64,000 bases of DNA, taken from contig OZ020270.1 of the NCBI GenBank assembly GCA_963971225.1, forward strand, positions 67,276,932 through 67,340,931, read 5' to 3'. The notes under the pieces are model-generated. The model saw nothing but the letters and a program-made list of their open reading frames with translations. It did not search any database and was not told where the DNA came from. This document shows positions 53,274 through 63,540 of the stretch, piece after piece. Positions within the stretch are counted from its first letter, which is position 1, and every line of letters begins with the position of its first letter. Both the position numbers and the translations under genes were made by a program. The DNA comes from Melieria omissa. Taxonomy: Eukaryota > Arthropoda > Insecta > Diptera > Ulidiidae.

Positions 53274-53284
53274 GCTGCGGCCCA

Positions 53285-53690
53285 TAGAATCCGTTGCGTA
53301 CGTGATTTTCGTTCGAAGCAGAAATTTGGTTTTCAATTTTGCCAATATGTTTGAAGAAAAATTAATAGAAGCGATGCAGCAGCATGTTAAATCATCTTTA
53401 ACCAAATTGAACAGCAAACTAAAATTGTCTTTGCTCATTCGAACAGTCTTTTTGAATTGTTCGGAATCATTGTTGTACATTTCTTCAAAGCTGGAGGAAA
53501 AAAACCGCGTGTGTCGCGATTTTGGTACAACGGCCGTACCCAAAATCTGCGTCTATTTTTTATGATTTTCAGCTGATCATACGCTTCATGCATCAATATA
53601 ACCATTATGACCAACTCAAGGACGTCGTCAATTTCCATTTTTATTAAAATGTTTGCCAAAGCTCAAAAAAATCACACAATTTTTGCTTAC
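53285..53690 (-). pseudogene. Harbinger (HARBI1-like) nuclease N-terminal fragment
   Basis: Two overlapping minus-strand frames read RRRFWVRPLYQNRDTRG, then FEEMYNNDSEQFKKTVRMSK and DNFSLLFNLVKDDL, the typical start of PIF/Harbinger nucleases. A frameshift near 53510 separates them. The sequence stops at the hAT insertion site; the catalytic DDE part is absent. Confidence 0.65.
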
Positions 53691-53699
53691 TCCCAGAAA

Positions 53700-55448
53700 C
53701 ACAGAATATATTTATTATCCGTTGACAACGTATTCATTGGGTCGAGTCTCTCCGTCATTCCGTCGCTGTCAGTTGAGCACTTGACGCAACGGATGCAAAG
53801 TATTCTATGGGCCGCAGCCTTTAAAAAGACAACTGTTTTAATGGCAAATAATGTGAAAACACGCGATTCCGCCCTCAATGCGATCAAAAGATATATGACG
53901 AAAAGTATATATGATTTGCATACAATGGACTTTGAAAACATATACAGTTATTTGCAATTGTTAAATGAGCAGTGGTGAGATTCAACCTAGCACAAGATGT
54001 CGTCGAAACCTCATGTGGCGCTGAAAATTTCGAAATGGAAGAAGAATCCCGCGTACAGGCCGATTGGTATTCTACGGCATTAGCAAATTTCAATCCATCA
54101 AAAAAAGTGTTAGCTGTACCCGTAGCAGATGGTGAAAACGCTAGACAAGTGTGTGCATCAATTCGATTGCCAAAAATGGAATTGCCAACCTTTTCGGGTG
54201 ACTCCACCGAGTGGATATCATTCCACGATGCATTTCAATCGCTTGTTGACTCAAATGGTAATTTCACAAATGGTCAAAAACTTCATTATCTTCGAAGTTG
54301 TTTGAAGGGAGAAGCTTTGCAAATCATAAGCAGTTTTAAAATTTGCGACGCCAACTATTTCCTTGTTCATCTGTCAATCAGTAAGCTTGCATATGAGACA
54401 CGAAAACAGTGGAAGCTGTCGTTGGAGAGTGATGAGCCGCCAACGTTCGAACAGTTGAACATTTTTTTGGAGATACGATGTCACTCTCTCGCTATGCTTT
54501 CGGCATTCAACCCTACAACAAACGTGCTCTCAAACAAATATTCCGCTAGAAGTGCAGCAAAACAGTCTACGAATGCGCTTCATGTAGTAGAAGAACACAA
54601 AAGTACCGCACTGTGTTGCACATACTGCAACGGCAATCACAAAATGTTCATGATCGAATGTCAACGCCAGTATTCAGTGGGTTAAAGAGATCAATGCATG
54701 CTTTAATTGTTTAAGTAAAGGGCATTACAGGCCGAAGTGCCGCAGCTATTCCACGTGCCGAATTTGCCAGCAACGTCACCATACACTTGTTCACTCTCCC
54801 GGTAATACCGTTACTGCTAAACCCACGGCTGTTGAAGCCACGACCGCTTTCGCTCACGTGACTGTTGGAGATTCTCTGTACGCTGCCGAAACCGTTCCTT
54901 CTGATAAAGACCGCACTGCCTCTTTCATCGTCGCCGCTGCACCGCCCAATTCAGACGCCTTTGCCACTAATTCGTTGTTTGACACCACTGTGTCTACCGC
55001 TGATGCTATTTCATGTCATGACGCAAAAAAGGTTATTCTTCTAGCTACCGCCGTAGTACAAGTTCAGGACTGTGCCGGCTGCTGGCAAACTGCTCGATTG
55101 TTGTTTGATACAGGTTCACACGCTTCATTCGTCACCGATTCGTGCGTTCAACGCTTACGCCTGCCGCGGAAATCATCATCTGTGTTAATTACTGGAATTG
55201 CGTCCGCCAATGGTGGACATTCCAATGGGGAGGTGTCACTTTCGTTGTCATCACGTTTTTCGACTCGGCAGTACAAAATGAATGCACTCATTCTCTCGAA
55301 AATTACGACCGACTTGCCAACAACCATCATACCAGTTTCGGCGTGGGCTCATTTGAAAAAACTTCCGCTTGCTGATCCGCAGTTTATGAAGCCTGGTCAT
55401 ATAGATATGTTAATTGGAATGGATTACATCAAAAAGTATGGAACATAA
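53700..55448 (+). pseudogene. BEL/Pao gag-protease remnant, several breaks
   Basis: 53700-53978 encodes a probable Gag N-terminal helix, then a frameshift at about 53975. 53975-54685 holds the DUF1759-type core (RLPKMELPTFSGDSTEWISF, KLHYLRSCLKGEALQI) with an internal deletion near 54370. A further break near 54670 precedes two zinc knuckles (CFNCLSKGHYRPKC, CRICQQRHHTLVH). 54858-55448 encodes the DUF1758 aspartic protease (RLLFDTGSHASFVTDSC, IDMLIGMDY). RT and beyond are missing. It is non-functional. Confidence 0.8.
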
Positions 55449-56333
55449 AGAGTGTGCATCTCATACAAGCAACAATGTGAATGCGGGTGCTGATATCGCC
55501 ACCCGTCTTCTAGATGCGGGGGGTAGACAACAAGAGGAAACACTTGAAATGACAGCACAATGCTCTGAGCGCAAATCATAGAAACACGAATGCCGCGTCT
55601 GTGCTCACTCGTTCATTCTCGCTCAATTGTCCGAAGAGGAGGAAGACGATGTGCTGTTGTTCTTGTTGTTGCGCTGGCGAAAAGCTGAAATTGTAAAACG
55701 ATTTCTATTTTCTGGCTGGCTTTTGTTCTTCTTCTATAAGCCTGCACGACGTCGCATATTGCTCCTGAACTCACTGCCGACTGTAGTGTGCGCAAAATCA
55801 TAGAAAAGAAAATAAAATATGGCTGGCATGGCGATCTATATGATCACTACAGGCAATTAAAAAAATAAATAATAAGTAATCAACAAAGACAATTAAATAA
55901 AAATGGAATTGGGAGGAAAAGAAAAGGTTTTTTATACCCCGTAATAATTTTCCGTCCCGTTCTTTGGAACTTTTCTTACGGCCCACATATAATGCTTGTT
56001 TAAAAGAACTAAAATAAGAAAATCTAATATTGTAAATTTATGGTCACATTATTCGCCATGGAACCATTCAGGTGTAAAATATTTAAACTATTTTTAAACG
56101 TAGGCATGCCGTAATAACATTTTTCTTATGACAAAATACTTGCCTTATTATTAATTTCTTGATTTAGTGCCTTAGTAGTGCTTTCGCCCTATTGAAAGTC
56201 AATAGACCAATTAAATTATGTTTTTCCGTACACTCTTTTAACCCTTGGTTTCTCCGTTAGATTTCGATTTTCAAAAAAAAACAAAATTAAAACACGCATC
56301 TAATTATTTCTGATTTCAAGTGTATCACAAATT
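55449..56333. other. Spacer with another possible TTAA terminus
   Basis: No gene recognised. 55476 onward (TGTGAATGCGGGTGCTGATA) could be the start of a BEL/Pao LTR but has no partner. At 56238 TTAACCCTTGGTTTCTCCG resembles a piggyBac-type end without a partner. Confidence 0.35.
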
Positions 56334-56554
56334 TTAACTCTTCAATTCCCAGTGTCACCTGTAGGTGACAGATGCTTAATATTTTTTTTTTACCACATAG
56401 GTGGTGAATTTTGAAATTCTAACACTTCTATAGCAAAGTCAATTAGTAGTAGGTAGGTAGGTAGGTGGTAGTGGCAGCTCTCATATGAGAGCTCACTTAG
56501 GCCAAGCTAGGCCCATTGTGATACCACAGGATCTCTAACCCCTTTTATTTGTTG

Positions 56555-59500
56555 TTAGGATGTCTCAAACCAGCCCGAGCAGGTGATGAAGCGTATTAGG
56601 CTCTTGGCGTCAACCTCCGATAAGTCCGCGAGGTTGGCTGTATGGTAAAACCCTAGATGTTTTTTCCGTTTCCTACAAAGAGCAGGACAAGTACAAAGCA
56701 GGTGGAGAATTGTTTCTTCCTCCTTTATGTCTCTGCAGCTTCTGCAGAAGTCGTTGGCCAGGTGGCCCAGCCCTAGTCTAGTAGCGTGGCTGCCAAGGAT
56801 GCAGTCACAGTGATGACTCCGACAACAACCCTGAGCGTGCCCCTATTGAGGTTTAGCAGACTTTTGGTGCGCTTCCAGTCCAGCTTTGGCCAGATCTGTT
56901 GCGCTGTCTTGCCTCGCTCTGAGGCCGCCCATGCATTGTTAGCGGCTTTGGTCATCGCTTCCTCTATCACCAGCTTGCAGGTACTCAATGGAATACCTAA
57001 GCCGGCGAGTTCTGAGGATAGCTCCCTAGTCGTTCCTTGTCTAGCCAGTTCGTCTGCCCTGCAGTTCCCCGGGATATCTCTGTGACCAGGCACCCATATA
57101 AGGTGGATTTTAAGCTGCTCAGCCATCTCGTCAAGAGATTTGCGGCAGCTGATCACTGTTTTGGAAGTCAGAACATGAGACCCTAGGGCCCTGATAGCCG
57201 CTTGGCTGTCAGAGGGAATGCTAATATCTCGCCTAGAGACACTGCCCTCTTTGATCAAATTCAGGGCAGCTTCAATGGCTAAAACCTCTGCTTGGAATAC
57301 GCTGCAGTGGTCCGGCAGTCTAAAAGAGTAATTTATACTAAGTGAGTCTGAAAAGACGCCTCCACCAACAGCTCCGTTTAGCTTGGCGCCGTCGGTGTAG
57401 ATCTGGTGTGAGTTTCCTATTAAGGATGTTGAGCTTTCCTCCCAGTTGTTCCTGTCTGGAATGGTGCTTGTGAACTTTTTGTTAAATTGCAATTGGGGGG
57501 GTGAAGAATCCAGTTCCCCGAACTCCTTCAAGAGAGTAAGTATCCTGGCATGACCCCGGTTAGACTCCGACCATTGGCCGTTAGCCCGTAGCCTATAGCT
57601 TGTTATAGCCGCTAATTTCCTACAATGCAGATCTAGCGGAATAAGGTGAAGCAGGGCTTCTAAAGCTGAAGTTGGTGTTGTCCTAAGAGCGCCCGTGATG
57701 ATGACGCAGGCTGCCCTTTGAACTTTGTGGAGGTGTTGGAGGAGCAATGTTTTTTCCAAAGCATTCCACCAAACCAGGCACCCGTAGGTTAAGATGGGTC
57801 GTACGACAGCCGTGTAAACCCAGGGCGTCATGTTTGGTTTTAGGCCCCAGGTTTTCCCCAGTGCCCTTTTGCAGGTGTATAAGGCAATCGTTGCCTTTTT
57901 GACCCCATTGAGGATGTTCGGTTTCCAGCTCAACCTCTTGTCAAAAATGATTCCAAGAAATTGTGCTTCATTCTTGAAAGGGATTTCTGTATTGTTAAGT
58001 GATAGAGGAGGTATGGGTGGGGGTTTGTACTTCCTCGTGAATAGGACAACCTCTGTCTTTCCAGGGTTGATGCCTAATCCCCGACTGGTAACCCAGCTGT
58101 TTACCTTGTTAAGCAGTACTTGCATTAGATCTCTGATGGAGTTGGGAAACTTGCCCGAGATAGTGAGAACTATATCGTCTGCATACGCCGTTACCTTGCC
58201 GCACCCCCCTCCCAGGGACTGGAGCAGTTCGTTAACTACCAGGTTCCAAAGGAGGGGGGAGAGGACTCCGCCCTGGGGAGTGCCCCTGCTCACCCCTCTC
58301 GAGGTGGAAGAGTCGCCCAGTTCAGCGCAGATAACTCTGCTCTGCAGAAGATTATCCACCCAGTTCACCAAGCCACCCTCCACCCCAAGCCTGGCGAGCG
58401 CGCCCGTGATGGCTATAAGCTCGACGTTATTGAAAGCCCCCTCTATGTCCAGGAAAGGTGCTAAGGTGTACTCTTTGTGTTCGAGTGATTTTTCGATCGT
58501 GTAAGTCAGGGTACAGATTTACCCTTAATGTAGGCATGCTGATCCTTCGAAATGAGATCCTGCCTGATCGTTTGTCGTAAGTAAAGATCCAGCAATCTCT
58601 CTAGTGTTTTTAACAAAAAAGAAGAAAGGCTTATTGGTCTATAATCCTTAGGGCTAGTGTGGGAGCTTTTGCCCGCTTTGGGAATGAAGACCACCCGTAC
58701 TTTGCGCCAGTGTTCCGGTATGTAGTTTAAACCAATACTGGCTGAGAATATTGAGTTGAGGAGTGTTAAAATTAACGGTCCGGCATTTGAAGTTGTGCTG
58801 GGAAAATGCCATCTGGTCCTGGTGATTTAAACGGGTGGAAACCAGCGATTGCCCATTTGATTTTGTCAATCGATACGATACTGTTTATAGAGGCGACACA
58901 GTTGGTGCTGGCCTGAGTTCCTAACAGCCTTTCGTGTTGGCTGATCGGAAAGTGGGTATTTGTAAGAAGTTCAAGTGCTTCACTTTCTGATGATGTCCAA
59001 GAACCATCGGGGTTTTGTAAAGCACTTGGAATAAAGGAGGAAGAGGCGAGTAGTTTCCTGAGTCTTGCAGTCTCGGAGACACTTTCAATATTGCCGCAAA
59101 AGTCGCTCCAGGAGCTTCTCTTAGCCTCCCTGAGGCTTTTCTTGTAGGTCTTGAGGGATTCTTTATAAAGGTCCCAGTCTTCTTCAGTTTTGGTCCTCCT
59201 GGCTCTGTTAAAGAGAGTCCTAGAGTGTTTCCTAAGCTCACTAAGATCATGGTTCCACCAGGGGGGTTTACATTTCCCTCTGGGCATGTACTTAGGGCAG
59301 GCGAGGTCTTGGGCCTTAGAAAATGCCAGAGTAAGTCGATTAACAGCCGATTCTAGCATCGCTTGTGTGTTTATTTCAGAGATATGAATCGTTTTGATGT
59401 GCCTATCCACTGTGCGGGTAAACAGCTCCCAGTTTGTTTTCCTGGGGTTGTTTACTGCTCCGGGGGTCGCTGTCAAGAGTGAACTCTATATACCTATGGT

Positions 59501-60086
59501 CGGAAAAAGAGTGTTCATTGGAGACCCTAGGTCTAGAACCTCCTCCCTATTTCTGGTTACAAAGGTGGGAGTGCGCCCTATATTACACACAAGAAGGTTT
59601 GAGGTAGAAATGTAATCAAAAAGTGACTCACCTCTATCGTTGATGTCTGTGCTCCCCCAGATACAGTGGTGAGCATTTGCGTCGCATCCAATCACGAGCG
59701 CAGTGTTGGACTTGGCGGCTTCAGTTGCCAGGTTCCTGACTGGATCCGGCGGTGGAGGCTCTGGATGGTCATGAGCCATATAGCTAGACGCGAACCAGTG
59801 GCATCTCCCCTTAAGCATCAGGGAGATGGAGACCAGATCGTCGTCGCTGAAATTAGGGAGCAGATGCATTTAGTGATTTTTTCACAAGGATACAGGATCT
59901 GGGTCTACCTGTGCTGTTAGCATGGACCAGCCTGTAGTTCGTCGCTCTCAATCCACAAACCTTGTTGGCTACGAGCCATGGTTCTTGGATGAGAGCGATG
60001 TCGTCTCCGCCTTTAGAAAGGCGGAGGAGTAGTGCAGCCGAAGCTGCTTTAGAGTGGTGGAGGTTTATCTGAACTACTCGGACCAT
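56555..60086 (-). pseudogene. LINE ORF2: endonuclease, RT, RNase H, zinc finger; five or more frame breaks
   Basis: Starts at the ATG at 60086 (MVRVVQINLHHSKAAS). Endonuclease: LIQEPWLV, VIGCDANAHHCIWGS. RT: PGPDGIFPAQLQ, FIPKAGKSSHTSPKDYRPIS, FLDIEGAFNNVE, GTPQGGVLSPLLWNLV and VTAYADDIVL (about 58150). RNase H: QIYTDGAKLNGAVGGG, FQAEVLAIEAAL, PSDSQAAIRAL and WVPGHRDIPGNCRADELA. A C-terminal Cys-rich finger (FCRSCRDIKEEETILH) follows. Frame breaks lie near 59866, 59526, 59459 (an 8-base difference from the copy at 63541), 58785, 58505 and 56815. RNase H places it among LOA/I/R1-type LINEs; clade assignment is inference. Confidence 0.85.
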
Positions 60087-61530
60087 TGTCTATTTCGCTC
60101 ATGTCTACCTCCACCACAGTAGCGTCGAGGTCATCGTCCGTTTCGGCGAGAAGCTCGGACTCCCTCCAGAAATTCCCGAAAGCCGTGGCCATCTCCGATC
60201 CCGAGGAGATTGATTCCGCCCGGGATAGGCGACGTAACGGCTTTGAGGAAGACGGTTGGTCATCTGTCGCCTCTGTTGCCAGGGTAGTCGTCTCGGCTGG
60301 CAGCCCGTGCGGGCTACCTTTGCCGGGGTCCGTCGTGGCTGGCAGCCCTTGTTGGCCGCCTTCGCCAGAGCCTGTTGAGGCTAGCAGCCCTGGGGGGCCA
60401 CTTTCGCCGGTTTCAGTCTGCTCGTCCTTCCTGTATACCCTCAGTTTAATGTGCCCAAAACCGAAGGCCACGACACCATTGGACTTTGAAAGGTGCTCAA
60501 GGGACTCCTTGTTCACAATTATTGTGGCACAATGAGACCCTTTGAGCTCCTCCAACTTGGCAATTTTCCAATTGTGCGTGGGTATCATCGGGTTGGACAA
60601 TTGGAGGGTTTCGAGGACTTTAGCCGGATCCGTGGGTTTTAATGGGATCCAGGCTCTAGTCCTTGGTCTGCTGGGGATCGATTCCCTGGGTACTACCTCG
60701 AGTTTAGCACCCGGCCAGATCTCTCCCGTTCTGGAAATAGCCACGCAGAAGAGATCCAGGGCCCTCTTGTCCGCACACGCAACCAGCTTTACGTGGCCTT
60801 GATGCCAACCGCACATCTGGTATTGTGGCACCGGGCCCGGATTCTCCTTCATAACGTCCAGAAAGATGTCGGCGAGGAAATCTTCCACCAGTTTCCAGTT
60901 TGACGGAGTAATACTTCCGTCAGGGTCGGAGCGGTCAACGACCGCTTTAATGAGACTGCTTTTCAACATGTCGCTGTAGGTGGCTGCTGTTCTGAGCGAG
61001 CTGCGCACCTTCTTGGCAGTCGGGGCCTCTTCCTCTGTAGAACGCTGCCTTTTGGCGGCGGTCTCAGTGGTCGGTGCCCCGTCAAGCTCCGCTAACCTAG
61101 CAGTGGCCCAGGTAAAGGACTCTTTTTCTTTTTGAGTCCTGCGGTTCTCTGGGATACATTGTATCCGTTCGAGTACTCGCTTGGCACTCTGGCGTTCTCT
61201 ATAGCGGACTTTTGAGTCCTTGATTTGTCGAGTGCTTGCTGTTACCGCAGCTCCGCTATGTTTGTTGCTGTTGCTGGACGGAGGTCCGGCTTTGGCAACC
61301 ACAACGTTGCTGGGGTCAGCTGTAGCACTAATGTTTGTGGCTTTAGTTGCGGAGGCAGAGCCTTGGCATGGGATCTTCTGATCAACCAAGGATGCTCCTT
61401 TTTTGGCGGTGGGCGCTGGCTTGTCTGCTTCACCCATCCCCGGCTTTTTAAGAGGGCCGGCCTCTGGTTCCGTCAATGTTCGTACGTTTGTTTTTGGTTT
61501 TGTGTTTGTGTTTTTTGTTAAAGTGTCCAT
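60049..61530 (-). CDS. LINE ORF1, DUF4780-like RNA-binding protein
   Basis: Intact 493-residue ORF. The N-terminal ~180 residues are Ala/Pro/Lys-rich with several basic clusters (AAKRQRSTEEEAPTAKKVRS) and probably disordered. The central region from SDMLKSSLIKAVVDRSDPDG through WHQGHVKLVACADKRALDLF and RTRAWIPLKPTDPAKVLETL matches the DUF4780 pattern seen in insect LINE ORF1 proteins; it is thought to bind nucleic acid. The C-terminal ~110 residues hold a Gly-rich repeat (GPPGLLASTGSGEGG, GLPATTDPGKGS) and an acidic tail. No CCHC knuckles are seen. It overlaps the ORF2 start. Confidence 0.85.
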   Translation of the reverse strand: MDTLTKNTNTKPKTNVRTLTEPEAGPLKKPGMGEADKPAPTAKKGASLVDQKIPCQGSASATKATNISATADPSNVVVAKAGPPSSNSNKHSGAAVTASTRQIKDSKVRYRERQSAKRVLERIQCIPENRRTQKEKESFTWATARLAELDGAPTTETAAKRQRSTEEEAPTAKKVRSSLRTAATYSDMLKSSLIKAVVDRSDPDGSITPSNWKLVEDFLADIFLDVMKENPGPVPQYQMCGWHQGHVKLVACADKRALDLFCVAISRTGEIWPGAKLEVVPRESIPSRPRTRAWIPLKPTDPAKVLETLQLSNPMIPTHNWKIAKLEELKGSHCATIIVNKESLEHLSKSNGVVAFGFGHIKLRVYRKDEQTETGESGPPGLLASTGSGEGGQQGLPATTDPGKGSPHGLPAETTTLATEATDDQPSSSKPLRRLSRAESISSGSEMATAFGNFWRESELLAETDDDLDATVVEVDMSEIDNGPSSSDKPPPL

Positions 61531-61885
61531 AATTGAGTCCCACGAGTGATGGAGAAGGGGTGGTCCACCTGTGCAGAGATCCGCAGTGCACAGGTAAGGC
61601 TAATAATCCGGAGGGCGCCAGGTATCCGGATACTTCGTTCGCGACTGGGCTATTTGAAATGGCCCCCAGCCAGGCTGACCATCGGCACGGGTCGTATGAC
61701 ACCTTGGTCCGGCCCTTACCCCGATCCTATGGAAGGAGCAACAACCTATCATACCGACCGAACTATTGAAGAGTGGGGTCAGTGGGGCGAAGCCCACATC
61801 CTTAGCTGGCTATCACCAAGGTGAACTGTTTAGCCATTACCAGCCGGCACCCACGTGGAGGGTTTGGAGGAGGATTTTTGCCGGC
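61531..61885 (-). other. LINE 5' untranslated region and internal promoter
   Basis: 355 bases from the insertion point to the ORF1 ATG. LINEs of this kind carry their promoter here; no specific motif can be claimed. Confidence 0.5.
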
Positions 61886-62207
61886 CAATTAGTAGTACTT
61901 ATTTATTTATTTTTTCTGGCAACACTAACGAAACGCCATTTGTCAAATTCATTAACTTTTTCCGGGCGTAGTTCGAGCAGTGCAAGTTTTTGTGGTTTCT
62001 TTCGATATAAAATGAGGGTAGTTTATATATTTTTAATGTATTTTTTTGTCTTATCCAAACGTATCTAAGCTATTTTATTTAAAAAGGAAATTTCTTCTTT
62101 TACTATTTTGGGCATGGGAATTGAAGAGTTAAGTCAATATGCCTATCAGTTCATTTTTTTCGTGTTTTTCCCATATTCTCAAAATTGTAATCAACCATTT
62201 GAAGATA

Positions 62208-63496
62208 AGGCTTGTCCACGAAATAACTTTTACAATGTAAAACGAAAAAAAGTATAGTAAGCACCGAAATTTCTAAAAAAAAAATTCGCTTTTCAGAATC
62301 TGTCAAATTTCAGCTATTAGTGGTCAATTGTATTTTGAAATTCAAAGTGATTCAATCAAAATGGCATCTAAAGAAGAGAAAATTCGACAAAAAATAATTG
62401 CCCACTTTTTCGAAAATCCAACGGCTTTGTACGCATTGTTGGGAAGACTAGCCAAAGTTTCCAGCGCAACAGCTAGAAATGTGGTAATTAAATACAAGAA
62501 GGACCTGTCCACATCCCGTATCGTCGGAGCCGGACGAAAAAAAGGTTTCGTCTATAAGGTGAAAGTTTCTCTGGAAAAAAATCCAAACCAATCTTTACGA
62601 GATTTGGCACGAAAATTCGAAGTTTCGAAATCATACATTGCGAAAATTAAAAGACACTACGAGCTCAAATCTTTCGTTGTTCAAAAAGTGCCAAATCGTA
62701 ACTCCGAAGTGGAAAAGCGTGCCAGAAATCGAGCCCGAAAACTTTTATCGAATGATCTGTGTCGTTTTAAAGGCTGCGTGTTAATGGATGACGAAACGTA
62801 TGTCAAAGAAGATTTCATACAGCTTCCAGGTCGAGGATATTACACAGCATACCTGAAGGGTGGCGTTATGAAAAGGTTCAAGTATAAACGGATGGACAAA
62901 TATGGTAAAAAGTATATGGTTTGGCAGGCCATATGTAGCTGTGGCAAATACACTCGTCCTTTTGTTACAACTGGCACTCTTAACAGTAAAATTTACTTGA
63001 AGGAATGTCTCAACAAACGACTTTTGCCATTGTACAGAGAGCACGCTGTTCCACCTTTATTTTGGCCAGACTTAGCAACAGTCCACTATGCAAAAATTGT
63101 CAAAGAGTGGTACCAAAGGAATAAGATCCGTGTTGTTGAGAAAAATCACAATCCCCCAAATTGCCCACAGCTTCGGCCAGTCGAACGATTTTGGGCAATA
63201 ATGAAACGAAACTTACTGAAATATAAAAAACGTGCTAAGGGAAAGATTGATTTTATAAAAAAGTGGAACAGTATGGCCAAAAAAATTGGAAAATCTGGTG
63301 TGCAACATTTGATGAGGGGATTGAAAGCAAAAATACGTAGATTTGTAAGAAATCCAATTGAACTTTAAAATATTTGTGCATTATCACAAACTTTGAGTTA
63401 TAAGAGATAATAAATACTCACACAAACATTAGTTCAATATTTTATTTAGTAGCTATTAATAATAGAAAATGTAAAAGTTATTTCGTGGACAAGCCT
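62208..63496 (+). mobile_element. Tc1/mariner DD37E transposon, apparently intact
   Basis: Perfect 27-bp terminal repeats (AGGCTTGTCCACGAAATAAC...) at 62208-62234 and 63470-63496, flanked by TA. 1289 bp with one plus-strand transposase of full length and no stop. No lesion visible. Confidence 0.93.
62361..63368 (+). CDS. Tc1/mariner transposase, DD37E, intact
   Basis: 335 residues from the ATG at 62361 (MASKEEKIRQKIIAHF); an upstream in-frame extension has no ATG. An N-terminal double helix-turn-helix (residues ~1-110; SLRDLARKFEVSKSYIAKIK) is followed by the catalytic core: CVLMDDETYVK (Asp144), LFWPDLATVHYA (Asp237) and CPQLRPVERFWAIMK (Glu275). The spacing between the last two is 37 residues, the DD37E signature first described in mosquitoes (family knowledge). 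The C-terminus is basic (GLKAKIRRFVRNPIEL). Expected to bind the 27-bp ends and integrate at TA in the nucleus. Perfect ends and an open frame suggest recent activity. Confidence 0.92.
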   Translation: MASKEEKIRQKIIAHFFENPTALYALLGRLAKVSSATARNVVIKYKKDLSTSRIVGAGRKKGFVYKVKVSLEKNPNQSLRDLARKFEVSKSYIAKIKRHYELKSFVVQKVPNRNSEVEKRARNRARKLLSNDLCRFKGCVLMDDETYVKEDFIQLPGRGYYTAYLKGGVMKRFKYKRMDKYGKKYMVWQAICSCGKYTRPFVTTGTLNSKIYLKECLNKRLLPLYREHAVPPLFWPDLATVHYAKIVKEWYQRNKIRVVEKNHNPPNCPQLRPVERFWAIMKRNLLKYKKRAKGKIDFIKKWNSMAKKIGKSGVQHLMRGLKAKIRRFVRNPIEL

Positions 63497-63540
63497 TAGA
63501 AACAAATAATTTTACTTCGACCTCGCCACGTTTCGACCTC

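Larger units (their letters stand above)
41010..53274 (-). mobile_element. hAT element (TTF/ZMYM-type), relic enlarged by nested insertions
   Basis: The right end, read inward, is CAGGGCCGTAGCTAGGGGGG; the left end is CAGGACCGTAGACAGGA. The 8-bp flanks CTGCAGCC (41002-41009) and CTGCGGCC (53275-53282) match at seven positions, as expected for hAT. Minus-strand transposase pieces lie at 52590-51620 and 42860-41345; between them sits a LINE that carries an LTR element and a SINE. Original length was roughly 4 kb. Confidence 0.85.
56452..61885 (-). mobile_element. Full-length RNase H-bearing LINE (LOA/R1/I-like)
   Basis: A 12-bp duplication CAATTAGTAGTA lies at 56440-56451 and 61886-61897. The 3' tail is (CCTA)n on the minus strand (56452-56468). 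ORF1 (61530-60049) and ORF2 (60086-56555) overlap by 38 bases. The 5.4-kb length, 5' UTR and tail suggest a complete insertion, although ORF2 has several frame breaks. Confidence 0.9.
56334..62132. mobile_element. piggyBac-type MITE opened by a LINE
   Basis: TTAA plus CTCTTCAATTCCCA at 56334 is exactly inverted at 62115-62132. A palindrome GTCACCTGTAGGTGAC follows the left end. Removing the LINE and one copy of its duplication leaves about 350 bp without coding capacity. Confidence 0.82.

Noticed and set aside
55476..55800. BEL/Pao 3' LTR
   Set aside because: TG start is plausible, but there is no polypurine tract, no second copy and no defined end.
61542..61824. Plus-strand ORFs near the LINE 5' end
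   Set aside because: They are antisense to the LINE 5' untranslated region and show no motif.
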